Source of the DNA: Pseudomonadota bacterium
GTDB lineage: Bacteria; Pseudomonadota; Gammaproteobacteria; Legionellales; Legionellaceae
Length of the DNA stretch: 37,047 nt
Assembly: GCA_020161725.1 (NCBI GenBank)
Contig: JAIUOG010000012.1
Span: 1-37,047, forward strand
Direction: 5' to 3'
Positions 1 to 7,342 of this stretch are shown piece by piece. The position numbers and the translations under genes are program-made. Numbering within the stretch: position 1 is the stretch's first letter; every line of letters starts with the position of its first letter. Below the pieces are notes generated by a model. The model ran no database searches and had not been told where the DNA came from. It saw only the letters and a program-made list of their open reading frames with translations.

Positions 1-44
1 GAATCCATTTATCAACCAAAGTGAGGTGCCACTTTTAGAAATAG

Positions 45-64
45 ATTCCCGCCTACGCGGGAAT
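45..64. repeat. REP-like hairpin (copy 1)
   Basis: The sequence reads ATTCCCGC-CTAC-GCGGGAAT, a perfect 8-bp stem with a 4-base loop, followed by GACA. The flanking text GAATCCATTTAT at the window start matches the flank of the copies at 8920-8989, so this is one copy of a small dispersed repeat. It carries no coding signal. A role in mRNA 3'-end protection or gyrase/IHF binding is known for REPs in general but is only a possibility here. Confidence 0.75.
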
Positions 65-114
65 GACAAAAAATTGAATCAAAAGGTTTAATATTGCTCG
101 TTTGAGTAATTAAA

Positions 115-215
115 TGTCAGGATTCCTCAGAGCGAAGTGAAATCCGGGTTTACCACCCGGATTACGGATCGAAGAGCCTCCATCCAGGCTACATTTAATA
201 TTCGCATTTTGAAGT
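115..215 (-). repeat. Dispersed TGTAGCC element (copy 1, reverse orientation)
   Basis: Read on the minus strand, this stretch begins ACTTCAAAATGCGA, then ATGTAGCCTGGATG, and contains an internal AATCCGGG/CCCGGATT hairpin. The same opening (ACTTCAAAATGCGA, an A/T stretch, then ATGTAGCCTGGGTG) is found in forward orientation at 4221-4306. The shared sequence outside the palindromic core shows that the mobile unit is longer than the hairpin. Bases 1-242 otherwise hold only this element and the REP-like hairpin. Confidence 0.7.
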
Positions 216-242
216 TGTTTGAGTGTATATCGACTCTAGAGT

Positions 243-1889
243 TCAAGAAATAAGTTCCGGATCATTCTTGGGTTGACTCATTCTCCCTAGCTGCTCTTTA
301 ATCTCTTTTATTAAAATCTGACTATTAGTAAGAGTGCCTGGCCTATCACCTGAGAAAAAATAATAAGTTAAGATATTGCGGTGTTTAGCTATTAAGTCTT
401 TATTTTTTAAAATCTTATTATCATCAGTACCTGTAGGTTTAGGAGCAACTTCCTCTTCCCACTCCTTAATTATATCGAGATAGTCACCTGGTAGTGCAGT
501 TAATTCAGTATCAGTGCGATTAGCATCAATTAAACGATTTTTAAGTTCTGTTAAAATATTAATTTTTTCAGGCATATATTTAAGATACCAACGATCCTCG
601 GATAGTTTAAGTATTTGCGCATCAATTTTTTTTATTATGGATTGTAAATTTGTAAATACATCCTTTTGCTCTGAATCGTTTGTAATTTCTTTTGCAATAT
701 TAATAAACCTAGGAATTGAATTTGCATATTTAATTGGAATAAATATACAAGGGCTAGGCTGACCACTCAGTTGATTAACTATATATCTAGATTGGCATTC
801 AGGGATTTTAAAATCTAAAAACTGCCAATAGATGTCATAATCTTTTCGTGGGAAGCGAATAGCTATTGCTTTATTATTATAACTATCAGCAGCCATCCTA
901 ACTAAAATGGTATTATTAGATAATTGCTCTCGCAAAACTGTCTCATAACTAAAAATATCATCGTTACCAATCACTTTTTTTGTTTTCCATGAGTCATCTA
1001 AAGCCATTACCATTTTAAATTCTTGTAAGCTAGTGATATCCTCATCGTTATTTTGAAAATCGTTAATAATATCCGTTTCACTTCGTGTATCTTCAAATAC
1101 GGTACCTGTAGCTAAATCAAGAATTTGTGTACTAAGTTGGTGAATACTATTATCAGAAAGACGTATAAAACCACCATCAGGATAATCCGTTCTTTGAATG
1201 TCTTCCGAATAACCATATTCCTTATTAAAACCTTGAGGCACAATCCCCGTAATAATATTCCTTTTTCTATCGTCTAAGGGAGCAATTCTTGAATTGGTAT
1301 CACCTAATACAATTGCTAGGGGGCTTTGACTTTCTGTTAATGAGGTTCTGCACTTTTTTTCCAGGTAAGTTGGGTATTCATTGAATTCGCCGTGAATATT
1401 ATGTACATCAATCATTAAATCATTAGATACATCTTTAAATGTCATTGAATGTTGTTTTTTAGGCACTGATATTGCAATTTTTTCAAGCTTTAATCTTGTT
1501 TTTTTAAAACAACTATACATCCCTGTTTCTTGATCAAAGGTAACTTGCCAATCTTCACCTAAACATTCCCTTAAAATAGGTTCCATAAGATCAATCGATT
1601 CTTGTAATAAAAGAATATCTACATCATGATTTTTTATGCTTTTTGCTAAACCTTCAGCAATACGTCTATAACGAGCTTTAGTTTCTTCTTCTTTTTCATC
1701 AAAGTCCGTTCCATGAATACCAGAATAACTAACTCCTAAAGTGTTATAAGAAATAATATTTAAAGGTTTTTTTCCTTCGCCTAATTCTATTTTTACCAAA
1801 ATAGGTAAATGGTCTGAATAAGCAATACTGAGGTCTTTTTTCGTTTCTTCAACAGAAGGAAAAAGGAGATGTTTTCTTGCTTTAGGCAT
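243..1889 (-). CDS. EEP-fold (endonuclease/exonuclease/phosphatase) protein, possible secreted effector
   Basis: The 548-aa product carries the EEP catalytic set: the strand-1 Asn (SYNTLG, N49), the metal-binding Glu (LLLQES, E97), a His-rich strand (DVHNIHGEF, 161-169) and GDTNS (D197, N199). EEP enzymes cut phosphodiester bonds in nucleic acids or remove phosphate from lipids and inositides. The catalytic SDHLP motif, which normally ends the domain, is instead at residues 25-29, ahead of strand 1, and no second SDH follows; this looks like a circular permutation. Residues about 280-548 are alpha-rich, lysine-rich and not recognised. There is no signal peptide or membrane segment. AAGGA lies 8 bases before the ATG, so the start is well supported. 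It sits beside an F-box/ankyrin/CaaX gene, which suggests a Dot/Icm-type effector, but this is inference; the substrate cannot be told. Confidence 0.7.
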   Translation of the reverse strand: MPKARKHLLFPSVEETKKDLSIAYSDHLPILVKIELGEGKKPLNIISYNTLGVSYSGIHGTDFDEKEEETKARYRRIAEGLAKSIKNHDVDILLLQESIDLMEPILRECLGEDWQVTFDQETGMYSCFKKTRLKLEKIAISVPKKQHSMTFKDVSNDLMIDVHNIHGEFNEYPTYLEKKCRTSLTESQSPLAIVLGDTNSRIAPLDDRKRNIITGIVPQGFNKEYGYSEDIQRTDYPDGGFIRLSDNSIHQLSTQILDLATGTVFEDTRSETDIINDFQNNDEDITSLQEFKMVMALDDSWKTKKVIGNDDIFSYETVLREQLSNNTILVRMAADSYNNKAIAIRFPRKDYDIYWQFLDFKIPECQSRYIVNQLSGQPSPCIFIPIKYANSIPRFINIAKEITNDSEQKDVFTNLQSIIKKIDAQILKLSEDRWYLKYMPEKINILTELKNRLIDANRTDTELTALPGDYLDIIKEWEEEVAPKPTGTDDNKILKNKDLIAKHRNILTYYFFSGDRPGTLTNSQILIKEIKEQLGRMSQPKNDPELIS

Positions 1890-1909
1890 TTGTGCATCCT
1901 TAGATATTT

Positions 1910-1926
1910 TGTATATTTAATATACA
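1910..1926. promoter_or_regulatory. Operator-like AT palindrome
   Basis: TGTATAT-TTA-ATATACA is a perfect 7-bp inverted repeat with a 3-base centre, located 21-37 bases before the start codon of the EEP-fold gene. Its position suits a repressor or activator site overlapping the promoter. In AT-rich DNA such palindromes can also arise by chance. Confidence 0.3.
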
Positions 1927-1997
1927 TTAAATTGGAGCTTTTTTCTATTTTCTGTCGTAAATAAGCATCCTGTCATAAAATTACGACAAGATGGGGA

Positions 1998-3011
1998 TTA
2001 TAAAATCAAGCAGGTATTACCGTGTTGTTGATCTATTATTAAACTATTTAATAATTCTTCCATTTGATTTTCACGGAGTTTTATTAATTCATCTAAGATA
2101 AGAAAGGTTTTTTGAGGAGTACTGTGCCAAGGGCCGTCATCATAATATCTTATGACAACATTTCCTAATATTAACATAGCGTAACGCTTGCCAAAGTCAT
2201 CTTCCAATGGGAACCAGGGTTTAATTATTCTGCTATTGTCATGAGTAGGGAAAGAGGAGGAAGATATGTCTTCTTGGCTTAATTGTATTTGAATTTCTTC
2301 TCTTGTCTCTATCTTTCCCCAATTATGGGAACAAAGTGCTAAAGGAATATGCGCTGGTAGTTCACGTTCTAAGCTGCCAATTGTTTGAATAAAGAAAATT
2401 TTTTTATTTGGCCAACTCCAGTTATAACCTTTGGTGATATAAGTATTAAAAGCTTTAAGTATGGGGTGAAAATCAAAGTATTTTTCTTGGTGCACTTTAG
2501 CATTTAAACTATAACTAAGGCCTTTTTTTAATAAGACCTTAATTTGGCTTATTAATATTTTTAATACAGTATTGGATTCCTCTTTACTTATTTTCTCAGT
2601 TGTTAGTAAGGTATCAATTATTAGTTTAAACATCGGAGCATCTCCAGCCCAAATTGTGTATTGGATAGGACTACAGCAAGGAAATATTCTATTTGAATGG
2701 TCAATAATTTTACATTTTATGATGCTTAATCGGGGTTCATTTTGTAATAACTTTTTTGCTTCTTTTACATTACTTTCAACGATATATTGTAAAAATTCAT
2801 TAAGATGCGGTTTATAATTTTCTTGGGCTTTCTTAAGTAAAGGTTTAAAAAATGCAAGGTTTGCTTTATTGGTCAGAGCTAGATTTAATAAATCACCTGG
2901 AAACTCTAGATTTTTTGCTATTTTTTCTAATATGGGGCTATCAAAAATACATTCATTCTCTTCGAACTTTTCTTTTATATTTTCATCTGAATCAGATTCA
3001 TCTTCAGGCAT
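1998..3011 (-). CDS. F-box-like/ankyrin-like protein with C-terminal CaaX box, candidate effector
   Basis: The 337-aa product has an acidic N-terminus, then residues 25-63 with the pattern of an F-box (Pro, Leu-rich helices, GDLLNLALTNK, then FF), which in host cells binds Skp1 of SCF ubiquitin ligases. Residues about 70-135 read like two diverged ankyrin helices pairs (EFLQYIVESNVKEAKKLL; SPIQYTIWAGDAPMFKLI). The last four residues are C334-L-I-L, a CaaX box whose terminal Leu favours geranylgeranylation. L. pneumophila AnkB combines the same three parts, though it is shorter. The 200-330 region is not recognised. There are no signal peptide or membrane segments. AGGAG lies 7 bases before the ATG. 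The final codons GGT AAT ACC TGC TTG ATT TTA TAA are clear. Function as a translocated, host-prenylated adaptor is inference. Confidence 0.65.
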   Translation of the reverse strand: MPEDESDSDENIKEKFEENECIFDSPILEKIAKNLEFPGDLLNLALTNKANLAFFKPLLKKAQENYKPHLNEFLQYIVESNVKEAKKLLQNEPRLSIIKCKIIDHSNRIFPCCSPIQYTIWAGDAPMFKLIIDTLLTTEKISKEESNTVLKILISQIKVLLKKGLSYSLNAKVHQEKYFDFHPILKAFNTYITKGYNWSWPNKKIFFIQTIGSLERELPAHIPLALCSHNWGKIETREEIQIQLSQEDISSSSFPTHDNSRIIKPWFPLEDDFGKRYAMLILGNVVIRYYDDGPWHSTPQKTFLILDELIKLRENQMEELLNSLIIDQQHGNTCLIL

Positions 3012-3122
3012 TTTAAACTCCTATTTAATCATAATTGTGAAATGCAAAAAATGGACTTTAACGTTTATTTTAAGTCATGATTTTTAAAAAATACATTTGG
3101 TTGTTTTTTAAACATCATTGTG

Positions 3123-3131
3123 TGGTATAAT
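3123..3131 (+). promoter_or_regulatory. Extended -10 promoter of the frameshifted gene
   Basis: TGGTATAAT is a perfect extended -10 (TGn plus TATAAT). No good -35 hexamer is present, which extended -10 promoters tolerate. Transcription would begin near 3138, about 20 bases before the ATG at 3158, with TAGGAG between them. Confidence 0.5.
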
Positions 3132-3157
3132 TGTGCCATTTGTTTTTAGGAGATTTA

Positions 3158-4001
3158 ATGGCTACATCATTAATAGCAATGAATATTGATACTTTTAAGG
3201 GATTAGAATTAGAAGAAAAGCGTCGCCAATTTCAATCTATTGGTCTGAAGGAGGCTCTAGAAAGCGCTCCGCGTAAGGCCCTATATCGCATTAAAGGTGC
3301 TGATAGAAGCTCATGCAGCAGTTGAAAAACCTTTTTATAATCCGACTGCTCAATATCGTAATCTTCTGGGATTTTTTGGAGTTGAAACTAATATTAGTGT
3401 TTCTAATACACAAAACCATTTATATGAAAGCCAAAAAGAGTTAAATAATAGTTTTCATTTTTCGCATATAAGTGACATAGGTTTTAGGAACTGGGAACGT
3501 AAATTCTTTTGTATGAATGTTGATAATGAAAGTCACGATTTTGTGACAAAGACAGTTGTTACAAAAGCAGTGGCGCGTAAGGTAATTGGGCCTGAGGAAA
3601 CGCCTGAATCTGAATGGGATCTTTTAAATGATAGTCATTTAAAATTTCTCCTAGAAGCAATCAAAAAAGAAGCAACTTATGAAAATAGCTTGGCCTATGA
3701 TCTATTTTGCTCTGCTAGCTTTTGTGCTCTTGGCTTATTAGCATTAAGTGGAGAATTTTTCCTGCCTGTAAGTATTCCTGTTGCTATTTTATTAAATATA
3801 ATTATTTGGAGTATTAGCCTACCTATTTGTTTAACTGTAAAAATCATTGAAGAAGGCATAGTGAATCCAATTAAAGGGTTAATTAGAATCTGTATGCCTG
3901 ATGAGCATAAACAATTCATTGCTGAAGTAGAAGCATTAAAGTTTGAGTTTCTGCCGCATGAGGAGCAAACATCAGCGGATAATACCTCCGCCTCACTTTA
4001 G
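3158..4001 (+). pseudogene. Frameshifted gene for a membrane-hairpin protein of unknown function
   Basis: The gene begins with ATG at 3158, preceded by TAGGAG. This frame reads to RIKGADRSS and stops at a TGA shortly after 3320. A second open frame, shifted by one base, runs from about 3297 to 4001 (VLIEAHAAVEKPFYNP onwards). Removing one G in AAAGGTG near 3295-3299 would join them into one protein of about 280 aa (RIK-VLIEAHAA). The C-terminal half has two adjacent hydrophobic segments (LFCSASFCALGLLALSG and PVAILLNIIIWSISLPICL), then a short polar tail with HEEQ and many Ser/Thr/Ala, reminiscent of Dot/Icm signals. The promoter and ribosome site are intact, so the break is recent, a sequencing error, or less likely a programmed shift. 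The family is not recognised. Confidence 0.6.
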
Positions 4002-4043
4002 TCTGAATCTGTCTTTTAAGTTCTTCGGACTTATGTTGCCTCT

Positions 4044-4211
4044 TATATACCCGAGCTCTTTCAAAATGATATGTTTTAGACGACTTGATTTTTTTGACCT
4101 TCGTTTTTTTAAAAGTGAGTAATAGAGCGTTCTATTGCGAGCTTTTAAAAAAACGAGGGGCGGAAAAAGCAATAGACTAAAAATAGCATTTTGAAAGAGC
4201 TCGGGTATATA
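4044..4211. mobile_element. MITE-like palindromic element with 25-bp terminal inverted repeats
   Basis: The outer arms at 4044-4068 and 4187-4211 (TATATACCCGAGCTCTTTCA and so on) are perfect 25-bp inverted repeats. Inside lie a second perfect inverted repeat, CGTTTTTTTAAAAG with CTTTTAAAAAAACG, and a central AATAG/CTATT hairpin, so the whole 168 bp can fold as a nested cruciform. There is no open frame. The form suits a non-autonomous miniature element; a clear target-site duplication was not seen. Read as RNA it could also act as a strong terminator after the broken gene. Confidence 0.6.
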
Positions 4212-4220
4212 TCTCTGTTA

Positions 4221-4306
4221 CTTCAAAATGCGAGTATTTAAGATGTAGCCTGGGTGTAAGTCCGAAGGACTGAAACCCGGGTTGCACTTCGTTACACCAG
4301 GCTACA
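4221..4306 (+). repeat. Dispersed TGTAGCC element (copy 2)
   Basis: ACTTCAAAATGCGA leads into ATGTAGCCTGGGTG; the core is palindromic, ending CACCAGGCTACA, with internal hairpins GTCCGAAGGAC and ACCCGGGT. It matches the copy at 115-215 in opposite orientation. Together with the MITE-like element it fills the gene-free stretch 4002-4340, where nothing else is seen. Confidence 0.7.
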
Positions 4307-4340
4307 TTGATTTTATTTTAGAGGCGCGTCGCTTACTACG

Positions 4341-5684
4341 TTAAAGCCTATCTTCGGTAATATCAATCATCATGGCCAAGGCTTTCTTAGCATTTGTAAT
4401 CAACCATTGTTGATCGTTTTCTGATAAACGCTGTCGATTGCCAGTAAATTCATTAACCATATCCCCGGCTTTAACTTCATTGTAGGAAAGCGTTTTTCCT
4501 TGCCTTAAAAGATCAAGTAAGGCAATTAGGTGAGGAGGGTCATTACGAGACATAGTAGCACACCCACAGCCAATGCCTTTTTCATCATCTTTTTTAGGCG
4601 CTTCAGCTAAATTAACTACTTCAATACCTAAAGCTTTGCAGTATTGCTTTAGATTTTCAACCATGTGATTCTCAGTACCAATGGCGTATTTTTTAGTCCC
4701 TGATTTATCATGAACCACCTGATCCCAGATAAAGGCAGTAGAACCCGCATGGTCTGCTATTTTAACCACCGAATTTCGACATTCAGGATGAACAATGGTG
4801 GTATAGCCTTGTGCCTGCCAGTATTCACACATTTGTGGTTGATAATGTGTATGCACAGCACATTGGCTTGCAAATAAAATAAGTTCTGATTTATCAAACT
4901 GGTCTAAGGTCTTTTTATCTTGAGCTTCTAAAGAATACTGAGCACCTGCGGTTCCACCAGGCCAGTAAGCCAAGTTTTTAATGTTAAGCCAGTAGGCCAC
5001 ATTTTCACCCATATGTTGATCAGGGATAAATAGAATCTTTTTCTTCTTAGCTCTTGCCCATTCAAAAATCTTTTTAACATTGGAGCTTGTACAAACTGCA
5101 CCGCCTTGAGCTCCTGTCATGGCCTTGACTCTGCCTGAGGTATTCATATAGCAAATAGGAATAATATTTTCTGCGCCATAGCGTTCATTTAAATCAAGAA
5201 AGGCAGGTTCAACCATGAAATCTTTGGCTAACATTTCCATGGTGCAACCCGATTTTGGGTTAGTAATGTACACTTGCTGATGCGGGTTCGCTAAAATACT
5301 AATTGATTCTGCCATAAAATGAACGGCTGATTCGATAATAACTGATTTTTCAGGATGATTTGCTGCCATCAAAGCAAGTTGATATGAATCACCTATTTGC
5401 CCGCCAAATTGTTCAATCAACCTTACAATATCACCACCCATATAATAATGGGCCAGTAACAATAACTGACTGCCAAAATGATCTTTGGCTTTTTGCATGT
5501 AAGGTGTCATCCATTTCAAAATGGTAGTTAGTTTTCTGTCAGCCAAGGCTTGATATTCTTCAGCATAGGGAATAAATTCGTCTTGATACCAGTCAAGAGG
5601 GTAATCAGCTTGACAGATAGCCATATCATTATTTAATTTCATCAGTGTGCGTTCTGGTTGAAATTCATTATGACTATTAAACAT
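4341..5684 (-). CDS. nadA: Quinolinate synthase NadA
   Basis: NadA condenses iminoaspartate with dihydroxyacetone phosphate to quinolinate, the second step of de novo NAD synthesis, using a [4Fe-4S] cluster. The three cluster cysteines are visible in SGCTMEML (C147), HPECR (C302) and GCGCATMSRNDP (C373 or C375). The substrate-binding motifs AHYY (78-81), GDSYQLA and NTSGRVKA are present. At 447 aa it is about 80-100 residues longer than most NadA proteins, with extra sequence before AHYY and after the last cysteine. The start is supported by AGAGG six bases before the ATG. It is the last gene of purB-nadB-nadA, 11 bases after nadB. Confidence 0.93.
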   Translation of the reverse strand: MFNSHNEFQPERTLMKLNNDMAICQADYPLDWYQDEFIPYAEEYQALADRKLTTILKWMTPYMQKAKDHFGSQLLLLAHYYMGGDIVRLIEQFGGQIGDSYQLALMAANHPEKSVIIESAVHFMAESISILANPHQQVYITNPKSGCTMEMLAKDFMVEPAFLDLNERYGAENIIPICYMNTSGRVKAMTGAQGGAVCTSSNVKKIFEWARAKKKKILFIPDQHMGENVAYWLNIKNLAYWPGGTAGAQYSLEAQDKKTLDQFDKSELILFASQCAVHTHYQPQMCEYWQAQGYTTIVHPECRNSVVKIADHAGSTAFIWDQVVHDKSGTKKYAIGTENHMVENLKQYCKALGIEVVNLAEAPKKDDEKGIGCGCATMSRNDPPHLIALLDLLRQGKTLSYNEVKAGDMVNEFTGNRQRLSENDQQWLITNAKKALAMMIDITEDRL

Positions 5685-5695
5685 AAGATACCTCT

Positions 5696-7342
5696 TTAAA
5701 TAAACGAATTGGGTGAGGAGGTTAAGCGAGCAATGCTTTCTTGGGCTTTCGCATTTTTGAAAGGATAATCTTCACGATAATGCCCACCCCTAGATTCTCT
5801 CCTAGATAAAGCAGAACGGACGATTAACTCCGCATTTAATACAATATTACGTAACTCGATAAAATCACGTGTAATACTATGCTTCCAATAGTATTCTTCA
5901 ATAATTTGTTTACGCTTCATTATTAATTGTAGTAGATCTTGCAAACCTGCTTCAGTACGCACAATGCCAGCATAAGATGTCATTTCTCCTCTTAAACCAC
6001 GCCAATGAGCATTGATTTGGCTAGCCCGTCTTGTATTCACTTCACCTGGTGAACTCCAGTTTTTTATTGCATCAATATCTTTGAAAGGAGAGCTTATATC
6101 TTTCAAGGTGCAACGGGCTGCATTTGAAGCCATAACTAAGGCTTCAAGTAATGAATTTGAAGCTAAGCGGTTCGCACCGTGTAAACCTGTAAAGGCTACT
6201 TCGCCTAAAGCATAAAGACGCTTTAGATCGGTACGCCCATCGATATCAGTTAAGACACCACCACATTGATAATGCGCTGCAGGAACCACAGGAATCATGT
6301 CTTGGCTCATATCGATACCAATCGATAAAAGCGTACTATAAATTTGCGGGAAACGCTGTTTTAAGAATGATTTGGGCTGGTGCCGAATGTCCAAATAAAC
6401 AAAACCCGATTGGCTTTGCTCAATTTCACTAAAGATTGAACGTGCAACGACATCTCTAGTGGCTAATTCCAATTGCTCTGGCGCGTAACGCTTCATAAAA
6501 CGTTCACCTGTTTCAGCATTGATTAACAACGCGCTTTCACCTCGTACAGCCTCTGAAATCAAAAAGTTGTTCAAAGAGTGATGGTGTAAAACAGTAGGAT
6601 GAAATTGATAAAACTCCATATTTCCTACTCTTGCTCCTGCACGATAGGCCATGGCAACACCATCACCAGTAGCGACCATAGGATTAGTAGTATAACGATA
6701 AGTTTTACCAGCTCCGCCGGTTGCTAAGATAACGCAACGTGAGATAAAGGTATGAATTTTATTTTGCTTACAATCGAGAATATAGGCACCTAAAATTTCA
6801 CCTTGGTTATCAGTCCGATGAGGTTGATAATGGCTAATTAGGTTAACCGCAATATGATGTTCATAAATATCAATTTGTGGTGCATTTCTAACTGCGGCGA
6901 GTAGGGCTGAGCTAACAGTGAGACCAGTATGATCCGAACTATTAAAAATACGTCGATGAGAATGGCCGCCTTCTTGAGCCAAGGCATATTCTCCATTGTC
7001 CGTTTTTGTAAAATCAATGGAATAAGAGAGTAAATTTTTTATCGCATCAGGGCCTTGACGCACTATAAATTCAACAGCAGGTTCGTAGCAAAGGCCATCG
7101 CCTGCGGTTAACGTATCTTGTATGTGTGCCTCTAACGAATCTTCAGGCAAGATAGCGGCAGCAATACCGCCTTGAGCATAGCGACTATTGCATTCTTCCG
7201 CTTCTGCCTTGGAAATTAGCGCAATTTTCAAATGAGGCTGTAGCTTTAATATTTCAAGGCAATAATTCAAGCCGGCAAGTCCTGTGCCTAAAACTAAAAC
7301 ATCATATTCCTTCATGGAACCCTGTTGTGAGTATGTATTCAT
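5696..7342 (-). CDS. nadB: L-aspartate oxidase NadB
   Basis: NadB oxidises L-aspartate to iminoaspartate with FAD and hands it to NadA. The FAD-binding GTGLAG lies at 19-24, followed by SRYAQGGIAAAI, the flavoprotein stretch GDGVAMAYRAGARVGNMEF, the active-site Arg region SEAVRGE, and PAAHYQCGGV with GLHGANRLASNSLLE near residues 350-400. The length of 548 aa is normal. The ATG overlaps the purB stop as ATGA, indicating translational coupling. A second Met at residue 10 has AGGG upstream and is an alternative start, but the longer N-terminus resembles that of E. coli NadB. Confidence 0.94.
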   Translation of the reverse strand: MNTYSQQGSMKEYDVLVLGTGLAGLNYCLEILKLQPHLKIALISKAEAEECNSRYAQGGIAAAILPEDSLEAHIQDTLTAGDGLCYEPAVEFIVRQGPDAIKNLLSYSIDFTKTDNGEYALAQEGGHSHRRIFNSSDHTGLTVSSALLAAVRNAPQIDIYEHHIAVNLISHYQPHRTDNQGEILGAYILDCKQNKIHTFISRCVILATGGAGKTYRYTTNPMVATGDGVAMAYRAGARVGNMEFYQFHPTVLHHHSLNNFLISEAVRGESALLINAETGERFMKRYAPEQLELATRDVVARSIFSEIEQSQSGFVYLDIRHQPKSFLKQRFPQIYSTLLSIGIDMSQDMIPVVPAAHYQCGGVLTDIDGRTDLKRLYALGEVAFTGLHGANRLASNSLLEALVMASNAARCTLKDISSPFKDIDAIKNWSSPGEVNTRRASQINAHWRGLRGEMTSYAGIVRTEAGLQDLLQLIMKRKQIIEEYYWKHSITRDFIELRNIVLNAELIVRSALSRRESRGGHYREDYPFKNAKAQESIARLTSSPNSFI

